From an uncultured SAR116 cluster alpha proteobacterium (GTDB lineage Bacteria > Pseudomonadota > Alphaproteobacteria > Puniceispirillales > Puniceispirillaceae), in NCBI GenBank assembly GCA_902578815.1, contig CACHEI010000007.1:1-64000 (forward strand): a DNA stretch of 64,000 nucleotides. The letters are read 5' to 3'. How positions within the stretch are numbered: the first letter of the stretch is position 1; the number at the start of each line of letters is the position of its first letter. This document shows, in pieces, positions 37,118 through 46,557 of this stretch. The translations under genes and the position numbers were made by a program. The notes beneath the pieces are model-generated. The model did not search any database and had not been told where the DNA came from. It saw nothing but the letters and a program-made list of their open reading frames with translations.

Positions 37118-37708
37118 TTAGCTCTTGATGGAGTAAGCGGTACCCCAGCCCCATGCGCCGGATCCAAAGCCTCTCGCCACGATGCGCTCGCGGAAGATGT
37201 TAGCAACTTGATCACCGTCACCCGCCAACAAAGCTTTGGTCGCACACATTTCCGCACATATGGGAAGCTTGCCTTCAGCAAGGCGGTTTCCACCATACTT
37301 TTGGTATTCTGCTGAAGACAGGTCCTCCTCCGGACCACCCGCGCAAAACGTACATTTGTCCATTTTCCCACGTGATCCGTAGTTTCCAGCCTGTGGAAAT
37401 TGAGGCGCTCCAAATGGGCATGCGTAGAAGCAATACCCACAACCAATACAAAGGTCTTTTGAGTGCAACACAACCCCTTGATCTGTCTGGTAGAAACAAT
37501 CTACCGGGCAAACAGCCATGCAAGGCGCATCAGAACAGTGCATGCAGGCGACGGAAATCGACCGCTCCCCAGGCTTACCATCCTGAATTGTCACCACACG
37601 ACGGCGATTAACACCCCAAGGAACCTCATGTTCATTCTTACAAGCGGTAACGCAAGCATTACATTCGATACAACGCTCTGCATCACAAAGGAACTTCATT
37701 CGTGCCAT
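37118..37708 (-). CDS. fdhB: formate dehydrogenase beta (Fe-S) subunit
   Basis: Electron-transfer subunit with four 4Fe-4S clusters. The 196-residue product shows CIECNACVTACKNE, CMHCSDAPCMAVCPV, CIGCGYCFYACPFG and the split fourth set CTFC...CAEMCATKAL. There is no C-terminal membrane anchor, unlike E. coli FdnH, so it must dock directly on the cytochrome b subunit. It is 11 bases downstream of fdhA. The roughly 100-base gap after it to the lipoprotein gene shows no obvious terminator. Confidence 0.95.
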   Translation of the reverse strand: MARMKFLCDAERCIECNACVTACKNEHEVPWGVNRRRVVTIQDGKPGERSISVACMHCSDAPCMAVCPVDCFYQTDQGVVLHSKDLCIGCGYCFYACPFGAPQFPQAGNYGSRGKMDKCTFCAGGPEEDLSSAEYQKYGGNRLAEGKLPICAEMCATKALLAGDGDQVANIFRERIVARGFGSGAWGWGTAYSIKS

Positions 37709-37719
37709 TATTACCTCCT

Positions 37720-40611
37720 TTAAGCCCGCTCAATTTCACACAGAGAACATTTTGTTTCCTGCATCAATGTCACGGAGTCATAGCCGTATGTAAAAGCTGT
37801 ATTAGCTGCTTCTCCAAGCACGTAAGGATCTGCCCCCTCTGGATACTTGGACCGAAGGTCCTCACCCTCCATGTGACCACCAAAATGGAATGGAAGGAAG
37901 GCGACACCTTTTGCAACACGCTCAGTGACCATAGCCATCACCTTAATGCGAGCGCCTTCAGGGGTCATTACCCACACCATGTCACCATCACGAATTTGCT
38001 TTGTGTTGGCATCAAACGGATTCATTTCAACAAACATATCTTGCTGAAGTTCAGCAAGCCATGGGTTGGAACGGGTTTCATCACCACCGCCTTCGTATTC
38101 AACAAGCCGTCCTGAGGTGAGGATCATGGGAAACTTTTCAGTATGATCAACATCTTGAATTGACTTATAGAGTGTTGGCAAACGGTAAAGCTTACGATCT
38201 GAATAGGTCGGATAATCAGCAACCAAATCACGGCGCGAGGTGTAAAGAGGCTCGCGATGCAATGGGATTGGGTCAGGGAATGTCCAGACCTTCACCCGTG
38301 CTTTAGCGTTACCAAATGGTGCACACCCATGCTTGATCGCAACGCGCTGGATACCGCCTGAGAGGTCAACCTTCCAGTTAGTTTTATCACCAGCTACAGC
38401 ATCGATTGCGGACCGCTCTTCTGAAGTCAAGTCACCGTCCCAGCCTAGCTTTTTGAGCATGCCCATGGTGAATTCCGGATACCCGTCCTTGATTTCTGAA
38501 CCGACAGGGTATGAACCCTCTGCCAAAAGGTTTTTGCCCTCATGCTCGACACCAAAACGGGCACGGAAGCACAGACCACCCTCTGCTACAGGCTTCGAAG
38601 TATCATAAAGATTTGGCGTGCCTGGGTGGCCCATTTCTGCTGTTCCCCAACAGGGCCAAGGCAGACCGTAATATTCTCCGTCGAGTTCGCCCCCTACTGC
38701 TTGCAGTGTAGTCTTGTCAAACATGAACTGGTTTGCCATGTGGGCCTTAATACGCTCCGGAGACTGCCCTGTATATCCGATGGTCCACATACCACTGTTG
38801 AATTCACGAGTTACGTCTTCAACGTAAGGCTCATCATTATCAACCTTTATTTGGCGGAACATTCGGTCTGCAAAACCAAACTTCTTTGCAAACTTATATA
38901 TGATGGTGTGATCAGGCAGAGAGTCGAACGAAGGCTCGATAACCTTTTCACGCCATTGCAAAGAACGGTTCGATGCAGTGACTGACCCATAGGTCTCAAA
39001 CTGCGTTGTTGCGGGCAGCAGATAAACACCATCGGTACGGTCAGACAGCACAGCGGAAACCGTCGGATATGGATCGATCACGACCATCAGATCGAGTTTT
39101 TCCATCGCCGTCTTCATTTCCTTCATACGCGTCTGAGAGTTCGGGGCATGCCCCCAAAACACCATCGCCCGCAGATTGTCCGGCTGATCCATATTGTTCT
39201 TGTCCTCAAGAACACCATCGATCCAGCGCGAAACGGGGATGCCTTTCAGGTTCATCAGGCTCTTTTTCTTGCCATCAGACCCCTTGATCGAGTCAAACCG
39301 GCCTTTCAGCCAGTCGATATCCTCACCCCATACTCGGGCCCAGTGCTTCCAAGCACCTGCCGAAAGGCCATAGTAACCGGGCAGTGAATGCGAGAGCACA
39401 CAGAAGTCGGTAGCACCCTGCACATTACAGTGGCCGCGGAATATGTTTGCGCCACCACCGGAAACGCCCATGTTACCAAGCGCGAGCTGAAGCGCACAGT
39501 ACGCACGGGTGTTATTGTTACCATTTGTATGCTGAGTTCCACCCATACACCAAATGAAAGTACCAGGGCGGTTGTTTGCCATAATTTTGGCTACACGCTT
39601 CAATTGTGATCCAGGAACGCCAGTGACGCGTTCTGTCTCTTCCGGGGTCCATTTCTTGACCTCGGCCATCACGTCTTCCATCCCATAAACGCGCTGGCGG
39701 ATAAACTCTTTATCTTCCCACCCATTTTCAAATATGTGCCACATAATACCCCAAATCAGACCCACATCTGAGCCAGGGCGGAAACGCACGTACTCGTCTG
39801 CGTGAGCTGCTGTACGAGTGAAGCGCGGGTCACAGACGATAATTGGTGCATTATTCTGCTCCTTGGCCTTCAATACATGCATAAGCGAAACAGGGTGCGC
39901 TTCTGCCGGGTTGCCACCGATTATAAAAACAGCTTTTGAGTTGTGAATATCGTTGTAGGAGTTAGTCATCGCCCCATAGCCCCAAGTGTTTGCAACACCC
40001 GCAACTGTGGTTGAGTGACAAATACGGGCCTGATGGTCACCGTTGTTGGTACCCCAATAAGCGTAAAACTTGCGGAAAAGATAAGCCTGCTCATTGCTGA
40101 ATTTTGCTGAACCGAGCCAATACACAGAGTCGGGGCCTGATTTTTCACGAATGTCGATCATCTGATCGCCGATCTCGCTTATCGCATCATCCCAACTCAT
40201 GCGGGTCCACTTACCCCCAACAAGCTTCATTGGGTATTTCAAACGGCGCTCTCCACTGGCGGTTTCACGAACTGAAGCGCCTTTTGCACAATGTGCTCCA
40301 AGGTTGATTGGGCTGTCCCAACCGGGCTCCTGACCGGTCCAGACACCATTTTGCACCTCTGCCACGACGGTACATCCAACCGAACAATGTGTACAAACCG
40401 ACTTTCTTATCTGAGCTGCAGCAGAACTGCCAGCAGCAAGTGCCGGTTTAACGCTCGGGCCAACAAGTGTAGCTGCGGCAGCCAATCCACCAACCGCTAT
40501 ACCCGAGCCGCGCAAAAACGTGCGTCTATCAACGACTGTCTCGACAGCCTGTCCGAGAAAAGATGATGACTGGGGGCCTCTCGCAACCCCGGACGTCTTC
40601 TTTCTAAGCAT
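37720..40611 (-). CDS. fdhA: formate dehydrogenase catalytic subunit (Mo/W-bisMGD)
   Basis: Oxidises formate to CO2 at a bis-MGD molybdenum or tungsten site. The 963-residue protein carries a twin-arginine signal (DRRTFLRGSG, Arg29-Arg30) and so is exported folded. The N-terminal 4Fe-4S site is CTHCSVGC...GAHCAKGAS (about 73-111). The metal ligand is Cys198, followed by His199, in RICHSTTVAG; the codon is TGT, so this is the cysteine and not the selenocysteine form. The C-terminal molydopterin dinucleotide-binding domain begins near FPMILTSGRLVEYEGGG. It is preceded by a small Tat protein and a TorD-like chaperone. Tungsten is suggested by the nearby TupA gene but not proven. Confidence 0.96.
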   Translation of the reverse strand: MLRKKTSGVARGPQSSSFLGQAVETVVDRRTFLRGSGIAVGGLAAAATLVGPSVKPALAAGSSAAAQIRKSVCTHCSVGCTVVAEVQNGVWTGQEPGWDSPINLGAHCAKGASVRETASGERRLKYPMKLVGGKWTRMSWDDAISEIGDQMIDIREKSGPDSVYWLGSAKFSNEQAYLFRKFYAYWGTNNGDHQARICHSTTVAGVANTWGYGAMTNSYNDIHNSKAVFIIGGNPAEAHPVSLMHVLKAKEQNNAPIIVCDPRFTRTAAHADEYVRFRPGSDVGLIWGIMWHIFENGWEDKEFIRQRVYGMEDVMAEVKKWTPEETERVTGVPGSQLKRVAKIMANNRPGTFIWCMGGTQHTNGNNNTRAYCALQLALGNMGVSGGGANIFRGHCNVQGATDFCVLSHSLPGYYGLSAGAWKHWARVWGEDIDWLKGRFDSIKGSDGKKKSLMNLKGIPVSRWIDGVLEDKNNMDQPDNLRAMVFWGHAPNSQTRMKEMKTAMEKLDLMVVIDPYPTVSAVLSDRTDGVYLLPATTQFETYGSVTASNRSLQWREKVIEPSFDSLPDHTIIYKFAKKFGFADRMFRQIKVDNDEPYVEDVTREFNSGMWTIGYTGQSPERIKAHMANQFMFDKTTLQAVGGELDGEYYGLPWPCWGTAEMGHPGTPNLYDTSKPVAEGGLCFRARFGVEHEGKNLLAEGSYPVGSEIKDGYPEFTMGMLKKLGWDGDLTSEERSAIDAVAGDKTNWKVDLSGGIQRVAIKHGCAPFGNAKARVKVWTFPDPIPLHREPLYTSRRDLVADYPTYSDRKLYRLPTLYKSIQDVDHTEKFPMILTSGRLVEYEGGGDETRSNPWLAELQQDMFVEMNPFDANTKQIRDGDMVWVMTPEGARIKVMAMVTERVAKGVAFLPFHFGGHMEGEDLRSKYPEGADPYVLGEAANTAFTYGYDSVTLMQETKCSLCEIERA

Positions 40612-40659
40612 TTGTTTCCTCCAACAAATAGGTGTTTACAAAACTATCATTCGCTTCAA

Positions 40660-40857
40660 CTAGAACCGCGCAAGATCGTAAAATGTCTTGACGTGGTTGG
40701 TCAGCCGGTAGCCTGCGCCTTTCGGTGCCTCGACCGTCTCAGCGGCAGCCGCCTTTCCGACAAGCATCGCTCCACCTGCGGCCGCTACACCAGTTGCAGA
40801 CAGCTTCAAGAAGTCACGACGGCCGGATTGTGTTACCTCATCCTTGTCAATCTTCAT
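40660..40857 (-). CDS. formate dehydrogenase-region small Tat protein
   Basis: A 65-residue protein from ATG 40857 with a strong AGGAGGT ribosome site; the longer in-frame start lacks one. It is almost entirely a twin-arginine signal: SGRRDFLKLSATGVAAAGGAM, then a short tail with YRLTNHVKTFYDLARF. This matches the small Tat-target family found just upstream of fdhA in many proteobacteria (TIGR02811). The role is unknown; it may assist export or assembly of the catalytic subunit. Confidence 0.88.
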   Translation of the reverse strand: MKIDKDEVTQSGRRDFLKLSATGVAAAGGAMLVGKAAAAETVEAPKGAGYRLTNHVKTFYDLARF

Positions 40858-40903
40858 TCTTACCTCCTTATTTATCTCAACATTGAGACCATTTGTCCGG
40901 CCG

Positions 40904-41524
40904 TTAGTCACGATCGGTCAAATCCATTTCAAAAGCCTTGCTTTCAACTTCTAAAAACACACGCCCCAATGTGCCAACTGGGGCGAAAAAGATGGCGGTC
41001 TTCGCCCCTTCTACATCGCGCATTAAAAGTTGACCCCATGGTTCAATATGCTTTGAGTAAAATGTCTGCTGTTCAGCAACGCTGAATGCACGGCCATAAT
41101 CACCCCTAATCAAACCAGCCATCATATCAAAAAGACTCGCAATGTGATCTTCCGGTTCACGAACGCCGTCAGCGCGCTTGATGCCAATCGCGTTCATGTC
41201 TCCTCGCAAATTAGCTAGAGGTCTATCATTCAAAAAACCGGTTAAATAATATGACGCGAAAGGCAACACCTCACCTCTCCCAACGCCAATGAATAATTCA
41301 ACGTATTCATTTCGTATCATACTATAATCGATTGAGGCAGCTAGTTTTGCCATTGTGGCGCATGCGTTTCCTATGGGAGTATCATCACCCTCTAGCGATG
41401 CAACTCGATCAAGAAGGTCGTCTGTTGGCTCGGACCGCAACAAAGACGCGAGGAAACCGTACATATCGGCTCTTAATCTATCCTCTTCTGCGATAGACAT
41501 GTTTTCAGCAATTTCCGCAGACAC
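40904..41524 (-). CDS. TorD/DmsD-family molecular chaperone
   Basis: A 206-residue all-helical protein of the TorD family, which binds the Tat signal or apo-form of molybdo/tungsto-enzymes until the cofactor is inserted. Seen: RADMYGFLASLLRSEPTDDL at the N-terminus, YVELFIGVGRGEVLPFASYYL in the centre (the family's PYxS-like element) and EPEDHIASLFDMMAGL with the conserved EP-DH. It is two genes upstream of fdhA with a 46-base gap to the small Tat protein gene, so the enzyme served is very likely this formate dehydrogenase. Confidence 0.88.
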   Translation of the reverse strand: MSAEIAENMSIAEEDRLRADMYGFLASLLRSEPTDDLLDRVASLEGDDTPIGNACATMAKLAASIDYSMIRNEYVELFIGVGRGEVLPFASYYLTGFLNDRPLANLRGDMNAIGIKRADGVREPEDHIASLFDMMAGLIRGDYGRAFSVAEQQTFYSKHIEPWGQLLMRDVEGAKTAIFFAPVGTLGRVFLEVESKAFEMDLTDRD

Positions 41525-41636
41525 GTAATCAAAGACCCCCTACTCACAATAAAGGTGTAACACAGTGTTTAAGGACTTCCAATGAATTAATGTTATAAAG
41601 TGTTAATTATGCCAGCATGAAAGCAATAATATTGCG

Positions 41637-41655
41637 AATGATAACAGTTATCATT
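41637..41655. promoter_or_regulatory. palindrome upstream of the torD-fdh genes
   Basis: AATGATAAC and GTTATCATT flank a single A: a perfect nine-base inverted repeat in an AT-rich 170-base gap between the DUF3306 stop and the TorD-like gene. It is about 110 bases upstream of that gene's start and is a good candidate operator for the fdh operon. It shares the GTTAT/ATAAC element with the palindrome next to the ModE-like gene, but the two are not identical. No regulator can be assigned from the sequence. Confidence 0.45.
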
Positions 41656-41697
41656 ATTATACGCGGGTCAAAGCACCCTGATCTTTAGTTGTTTCGA

Positions 41698-42570
41698 TCA
41701 GCTTTTTGGAATTTTGAAGACCATTTTTTTTGGTCTAACATTCTGATTTTCGGCCCCTTCTAAAACTGTACTAATTTGATCCTCTTTTTGCCTACCGTCG
41801 TTAGCTTTTTGGGAATTTAGACTCTCAACATTTTTCTCTTCGTTTTCATGTTGCGACAATTTGCGCGCTGAGAGATCGAAAGCTTCCTGTTTCTGCGGCT
41901 TGGAGGCATTTTTTCTGTCAACTTTTTTTTCTATATTTCCCCCATCATTATTCGCATTAGGACCGGATTTTGAAGCTCCTCCTAGATCAACTTCTTTTTC
42001 ACCATGGTTCTCAAGACCATCCGTTTTGACCTTTTTATTTTGGGGATCAAGAGTCTTACTTGAACCCGTTTCTGTATTTCCCAAGCTAGGTCTTGTTTCC
42101 CCGTCGATGATATTATCATCGACACCTTCCCCCTCTAGCGCTTCTTTGACCTTTGCCAAATACCCCTTGCCTACCTCATAGGCGGTTTGCATGCCTTCAA
42201 CTACGGTCGCTGCGTCTGTGTAATCCTCCCCATATTCAACCATCTCATCAGCAAAGCGAAATAGCGGATTTAATCGCCAGACGCGACGCAAAGCCAAACG
42301 CTTGAGCCTTTCTGGCATATCTCCCTCGAAAAACTGGTCCAACGCCGCTTCATCCTCAACCGTTTCCGGGTCAGGCAGCTCATATCTTTTTAAAAGCTCA
42401 CTGTCGCTGAGCGCGTCTTCCTCATCTGCAATATCCGTGTCGTCAAGATCTTTGGAAACAAGATGCTCTTCATCGGTCTGATCACTGCGGGCCTCTGCCG
42501 CGACCTTCTCCCGTCGCCTGTTAAACCGGTCTATCAAAGACTCAGATTCTGGATTTGTCGGCTTTGCCAT
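41698..42570 (-). CDS. DUF3306 protein of the formate dehydrogenase cluster
   Basis: The first 150 residues match DUF3306: FLDRFNRRREKV-like start (SLIDRFNRRREKVAAEAR), LLKRYELPDPETVEDEAALD, and FFEGDMPERLKRLALRRVWR with LNPLFRFADEMVEYGEDYTD. The rest, to residue 290, is low-complexity, rich in Lys, Asp, Asn and Ser, and is more AT-rich than its neighbours. This family is linked to formate dehydrogenase genes in many proteobacteria and has no proven function. It precedes torD-fdhA and follows a DUF3305 gene by 43 bases. Confidence 0.85.
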   Translation of the reverse strand: MAKPTNPESESLIDRFNRRREKVAAEARSDQTDEEHLVSKDLDDTDIADEEDALSDSELLKRYELPDPETVEDEAALDQFFEGDMPERLKRLALRRVWRLNPLFRFADEMVEYGEDYTDAATVVEGMQTAYEVGKGYLAKVKEALEGEGVDDNIIDGETRPSLGNTETGSSKTLDPQNKKVKTDGLENHGEKEVDLGGASKSGPNANNDGGNIEKKVDRKNASKPQKQEAFDLSARKLSQHENEEKNVESLNSQKANDGRQKEDQISTVLEGAENQNVRPKKMVFKIPKS

Positions 42571-42613
42571 ATGTTCCGTATTCCTCTGTTAAGCCGTGGT
42601 GCAATCTATTTGT

Positions 42614-43249
42614 TTATTGGTAATCGCGGCGACGAGGTGGCGTTTGAAAGACATCACCGCTCTGTCTACGCCGAACATCACCGCGCCCCGCATCTCGCAA
42701 CGACACATGCGCCTTGTCTCGCCGGCGTTTTTTGAAAGGCTCAGGCTGAAAATGTTTTGCAACGAACGCTTCAACAAATTCAGCAATCGGACCCTGCAAC
42801 TGGAGCTTTTCGACCTGATCCTCGCCACAATCCTCGTAATCCTGTATGTGATAGGGAGACAAGCTAATTTCGGCTACGTGTACATCAGCGGCGTCTTTGT
42901 CAGCTTCAACATCCGCGTAGTCATCACTGTTATCGTTCTTGCGCAGCACCAGATAAATCGCGGGATCAGACGATGCCAAATTTTCAGCATAGGCTTCAGA
43001 CTCGGCATGATGCAAATCTAGCAATGCGTCAGCAGTAAACAACATCGAAAGCCCATCATCCCCAGCGCGTAGGGGTATCAGCGGGATATCGTTGATTGGT
43101 GGCGTGCCATTTCCCGCCACACGGTCTAACGGCATCAGGTCATGAATTACCCACCTGTGGGACTGCCAGACATTGTCGATCTTCTGGCGCTCCACAATTA
43201 CGCGCACGCAGTACAACACGTGTTTTTCATCAGCCGAAACACTATTCAC
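42614..43249 (-). CDS. DUF3305 protein of the formate dehydrogenase cluster
   Basis: A 211-residue soluble protein. VRVIVERQKIDNVWQSHRWVI at the N-terminus and the NDIPLIPLRAGDDGLSMLF and YLVLRKND stretches fit DUF3305. PYHIQDYEDCGEDQVEKLQL and a helix ending FVEAFVAKHFQPEPFKKRRR come later, then a basic tail with many Arg. It is the first gene of the minus-strand fdh run and is divergent from the ferredoxin gene. Unknown function; the constant pairing with DUF3306 and Tat formate dehydrogenases suggests an assembly role. Confidence 0.85.
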   Translation of the reverse strand: MNSVSADEKHVLYCVRVIVERQKIDNVWQSHRWVIHDLMPLDRVAGNGTPPINDIPLIPLRAGDDGLSMLFTADALLDLHHAESEAYAENLASSDPAIYLVLRKNDNSDDYADVEADKDAADVHVAEISLSPYHIQDYEDCGEDQVEKLQLQGPIAEFVEAFVAKHFQPEPFKKRRRDKAHVSLRDAGRGDVRRRQSGDVFQTPPRRRDYQ

Positions 43250-43485
43250 GGGTGATCCCCAAATTAGTTATTGGAAGAATAAACACCGAAACAGAGGACT
43301 TTACAATTAGCATAAAATGACAAGTTGTCACGGGTCTAATTCTGGCTTCCATCAACACCTGACCCAAGTGCAAGCCTCTCATGGCCTTGGTGCACTGAAA
43401 GCAATGGGTTGTTTTACGGCCACCGCACACTACAATCATATGCAGTAGGTATTGTGCCCAAACTGTAAAAGTCAAGAGCGTTCCG

Positions 43486-45516
43486 ATGAGAGTAAATGAC
43501 ACTGACGTGCTGGTGTGTGACTGCGGCGACACCATGACCATTGACGCTAAGGCGTTAGCAAAGGGTTGCGGCGCAACCGGCGAGTGCAGCCCATCAACAA
43601 GCCTGTGCCGCACACAGACGGAAAGGCTGGCCTCTGCAATGCAGGCGGCGGCGGCTGCAGGTAGAAACGTTCTTGTCACTTGTACGCAAGAACTGGGTAA
43701 ATTCACCCAGATCGCCGAGGAAATCGCAACGCCGGTGCCACAAACTGTCAATATCAGAGAGATGGCCGGCTGGTCTGATCAGGGGGTTCAAAGCACTCCC
43801 AAAATGGCAGCCCTGATTGCTGATGCCCTAGCTGTTAAGCCATCGGCCCGCAGCATGGGGTTGGAGTCGCATGGTCGGTGCCTGATTTACACCGATGGCG
43901 GTTCCCATTCATCTAATTCAGACGCAGCCTTTGCGCTGGCAGCAAAGCTTGAGGGTAGCCTTGGTGTCACGGTACTAATCAAAAACCCTGCTGATACAAT
44001 TATGGCGCAGAGCGCACCGGCTAGCGTAACAATCGGCACAATCCGCTCAGCCATCGGTCATTTCACAAATTTCAAACTTGTCATAGACCAGTTTGCAGAA
44101 GCGCTACCTCATGGACGCGACAGCCTTATTTTTGGCGGGCGCAGTGATGGTGTTGAAACAAGCTGTGACATATTAATCGATTTAAGTGGTGGCAAACCGC
44201 TTTTCACTGGCTGGGAAAAGCGCGACGGCTATTTTCGTGTGGCAGCAGATGACAGCATTGAACTCACCGCCCTTGAGGCAAAGGTCATGCCAATGATCGG
44301 TGAGTTTGAAAAACCTATCTATGTTAATTTTGATGAAAATCTTTGCGCCCATTCCAGAAACCAAATTGACGGCTGTTCGCGTTGCCTCGACGTCTGCCCT
44401 GCTGGCGCGATTACCAGCGCTGGAGACACAGTATCCATTGATCCGGCAATCTGTGGTGGCTGTGGTTTTTGCGGTGCCGTATGTCCATCTGGTGCTGCGC
44501 AAACGGTCTATCCACCTATTGATGCGCTTCTGGGCAATGTTGACAGGCTCGTTGACACCTATATAGAGGCTGGTGGAAAGGCCCCCGCCCTACTTTTGCA
44601 CGACGAGAGTTTTGGCGTTGAAGCAATTGAAATGATGGCTCGGTATGGCCGTGGCCTGCCCGCGCACGTGCTGCCGCTGGCCCTGCATGACATTGGTCGC
44701 GCAGGACATGATTTAATGGTTGGCGCAATTGGTCTTGGCTGTAATCAGGTCTTTATTCTGGCCAATCCGCGCAAGACAGACGAAGCGCATCCCGTCGGCG
44801 CGCAGATCGCACTCGCCCGGGACCTACTAGCTGGCGTAAATGCCGATGCAGATGGCCGACTTGTTCTAATCAATGAGAGCGATCCTGATGCCATCGCCAA
44901 TATTCTTTATGGTACCAAATGTGCCAGCAAAGCGAAACCAGCGCCCTTTGGCCCAGTAGGGACACCGCGTGGCATGGTGCGACTGGCGATGCGCGGGCTT
45001 GGCTCCAATAACAACGCCAACGAGGATGTAATAGCCCTCTCGCAGGGTGCACCGTATGGGCGTGTCAGTATCGACACAGAAAACTGTACGATCTGTCTTT
45101 CCTGCGTTAGTGCCTGTCCGGCTGGGGCGCTACAAGACAATCCGGATGCGCTACAACTGCTCTTCCGCGAGGATGCCTGTATACAATGCGGGATCTGTGC
45201 AAAGACCTGTCCAGAAAATGTGATCAGCCTTGTTCCACAATTCAATCTGTCCGATACCGCCATGGCAGCCGAAATGGTTATTGAGGATACGCCTTTTCAT
45301 TGTGAGGGTTGCGGCAAGGCCTTTGGTTCCACCCGCTCAATTGAACGGGTGATCGCAAAACTCTCAGACCACAGCATGTTCCAGCAGAAAGGTGGCACCG
45401 ATATGCTCAAACTTTGCGAGAATTGCCGAGTCGAGGTCATGTTCACACATGATGATAAAATGCTTGATGTCGGCGAACGGCCAAAACCACGCACCACCGA
45501 CGATTACCTCAACTGA
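43486..45516 (+). CDS. multi-cluster 4Fe-4S ferredoxin-like protein
   Basis: A 676-residue soluble protein with no signal peptide. Four ferredoxin motifs are seen: CSRCLDVCPAGAI and CGGCGFCGAVCPSGAA in the middle, CTICLSCVSACPAGAL and CIQCGICAKTCPENVI near the C-terminus. Further Cys groups occur at the N-terminus (VCDCGD, CGATGEC, SLCRTQ) and at the C-terminal end (CEGCGKAFG and LCENCR, zinc-ribbon-like). The intervening domain has a nucleotide- or substrate-like fold I cannot name. It is divergent from DUF3305, so it belongs to the cluster by position. A cytoplasmic electron donor for assembly or cofactor reduction is possible, which is inference. Confidence 0.82.
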   Translation: MRVNDTDVLVCDCGDTMTIDAKALAKGCGATGECSPSTSLCRTQTERLASAMQAAAAAGRNVLVTCTQELGKFTQIAEEIATPVPQTVNIREMAGWSDQGVQSTPKMAALIADALAVKPSARSMGLESHGRCLIYTDGGSHSSNSDAAFALAAKLEGSLGVTVLIKNPADTIMAQSAPASVTIGTIRSAIGHFTNFKLVIDQFAEALPHGRDSLIFGGRSDGVETSCDILIDLSGGKPLFTGWEKRDGYFRVAADDSIELTALEAKVMPMIGEFEKPIYVNFDENLCAHSRNQIDGCSRCLDVCPAGAITSAGDTVSIDPAICGGCGFCGAVCPSGAAQTVYPPIDALLGNVDRLVDTYIEAGGKAPALLLHDESFGVEAIEMMARYGRGLPAHVLPLALHDIGRAGHDLMVGAIGLGCNQVFILANPRKTDEAHPVGAQIALARDLLAGVNADADGRLVLINESDPDAIANILYGTKCASKAKPAPFGPVGTPRGMVRLAMRGLGSNNNANEDVIALSQGAPYGRVSIDTENCTICLSCVSACPAGALQDNPDALQLLFREDACIQCGICAKTCPENVISLVPQFNLSDTAMAAEMVIEDTPFHCEGCGKAFGSTRSIERVIAKLSDHSMFQQKGGTDMLKLCENCRVEVMFTHDDKMLDVGERPKPRTTDDYLN

Positions 45517-45534
45517 TCTTAGCCAGAAAGGCTC

Positions 45535-46524
45535 TTACTGGCTGACAATTGGCAAATTCACAAGGAGGTTCTGCGGTTTCATGCGGGAAACCCCGGCACG
45601 GTCCATCGCCAGCGCCATATAAACCGGATGGCCCTGCATCTCCGGAACAAAGCCACTCTCGACGGTGAGCTTGAACAGGCATAGGATTTGCGCCAGCCGG
45701 TCCTCGCCAACTTCCCTGTATTCATAGAGATCATTCAAAATACCGGTGGCATCCGCATCGAGACCGACGTGCCATTTCCAGTTTTCCTCCTCGATCTTGA
45801 CCACCGGAATGATCGTCACGGTTTGGCCAAGGAAATGCTGAACCCACTTTTCCATCACGCGGCACAGTCCATCCAGCGCTGGTTGGGTGAACGCGATGTC
45901 GACCGATGTATTAAACATGTCTGAACGGGACCAATATTCATCGGCATTTTCTGAGGACAGAATGTCAATCATCACCTCATCCGGACGCTCACTCTGTTTG
46001 AGCGCCTTCTGATAGCCAGCATGAAGCTGCACTGTCGCATGGTCAGCAACCATGATCCGTCCATCATCCAATGTCACCGCCTGATGCCGGAACAACAACT
46101 CCGCTGCGCGGATCTGCATCGGATCGGACACACCGTCCAGAATGCCACGCAGCATGACCTGGACAAGCTGTTCGGTGAACAATGGTGGAATGCCGCTGGG
46201 TGCTTCACCCCGGATCAGCGCCAAGTAGGCAGATTCTATGGTGTCATATTTTGCCAGAAAATCGCGAAACCGCAGAACCGCCTTATAATTGTGAACAACG
46301 TCGCAGTCCTTGATGGCTGCCAGTTCGACCTCATCAACCGCACCAAACGGGTCCTCAACAAGACGTGCATGTAGCGCCCGCTCGGCATCACAGGATTCCT
46401 CAACCGGCGCAACTTCATCACGGAAAAAATATGCCGCCATGAAATCCACCGACGGCATCGCTCTACCCTCAGACGTCCTGTCAGTCAGATGCCACCCCGA
46501 GGTGATCCAAAAATCTTTTGCCAT
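45535..46524 (-). CDS. DUF6352 family protein
   Basis: A 329-residue soluble protein that I recognise as DUF6352: MAKDFWITSGWHLTDR at the start, FMAAYFFRDEVAPVEESCDAE, and ILSSENADEYWSRSDMFNTS. The centre has an AELLFRHQAV-type helix, and the end reads RMKPQNLLVNLPIV. Nothing catalytic stands out. It closes the minus-strand run DUF6494-mrp-ligase fold-DUF6505-DUF6352 and is convergent with the ferredoxin gene after 18 bases. Role unknown; likely part of enzyme maturation by association. Confidence 0.78.
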   Translation of the reverse strand: MAKDFWITSGWHLTDRTSEGRAMPSVDFMAAYFFRDEVAPVEESCDAERALHARLVEDPFGAVDEVELAAIKDCDVVHNYKAVLRFRDFLAKYDTIESAYLALIRGEAPSGIPPLFTEQLVQVMLRGILDGVSDPMQIRAAELLFRHQAVTLDDGRIMVADHATVQLHAGYQKALKQSERPDEVMIDILSSENADEYWSRSDMFNTSVDIAFTQPALDGLCRVMEKWVQHFLGQTVTIIPVVKIEEENWKWHVGLDADATGILNDLYEYREVGEDRLAQILCLFKLTVESGFVPEMQGHPVYMALAMDRAGVSRMKPQNLLVNLPIVSQ

Positions 46525-46557
46525 AAGCTATGTCCTATATTTCTTGGCGGACCCGTG

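Noticed and set aside
40018-40020. Selenocysteine in the formate dehydrogenase catalytic subunit
   Set aside because: The metal-ligand codon is TGT (Cys198) and no in-frame TGA occurs in the gene.
43318-43330. Short palindrome TGACAA-G-TTGTCA between DUF3305 and the ferredoxin gene
   Set aside because: Six-base arms are within what chance can give in a 236-base gap; only its place between divergent genes speaks for it.
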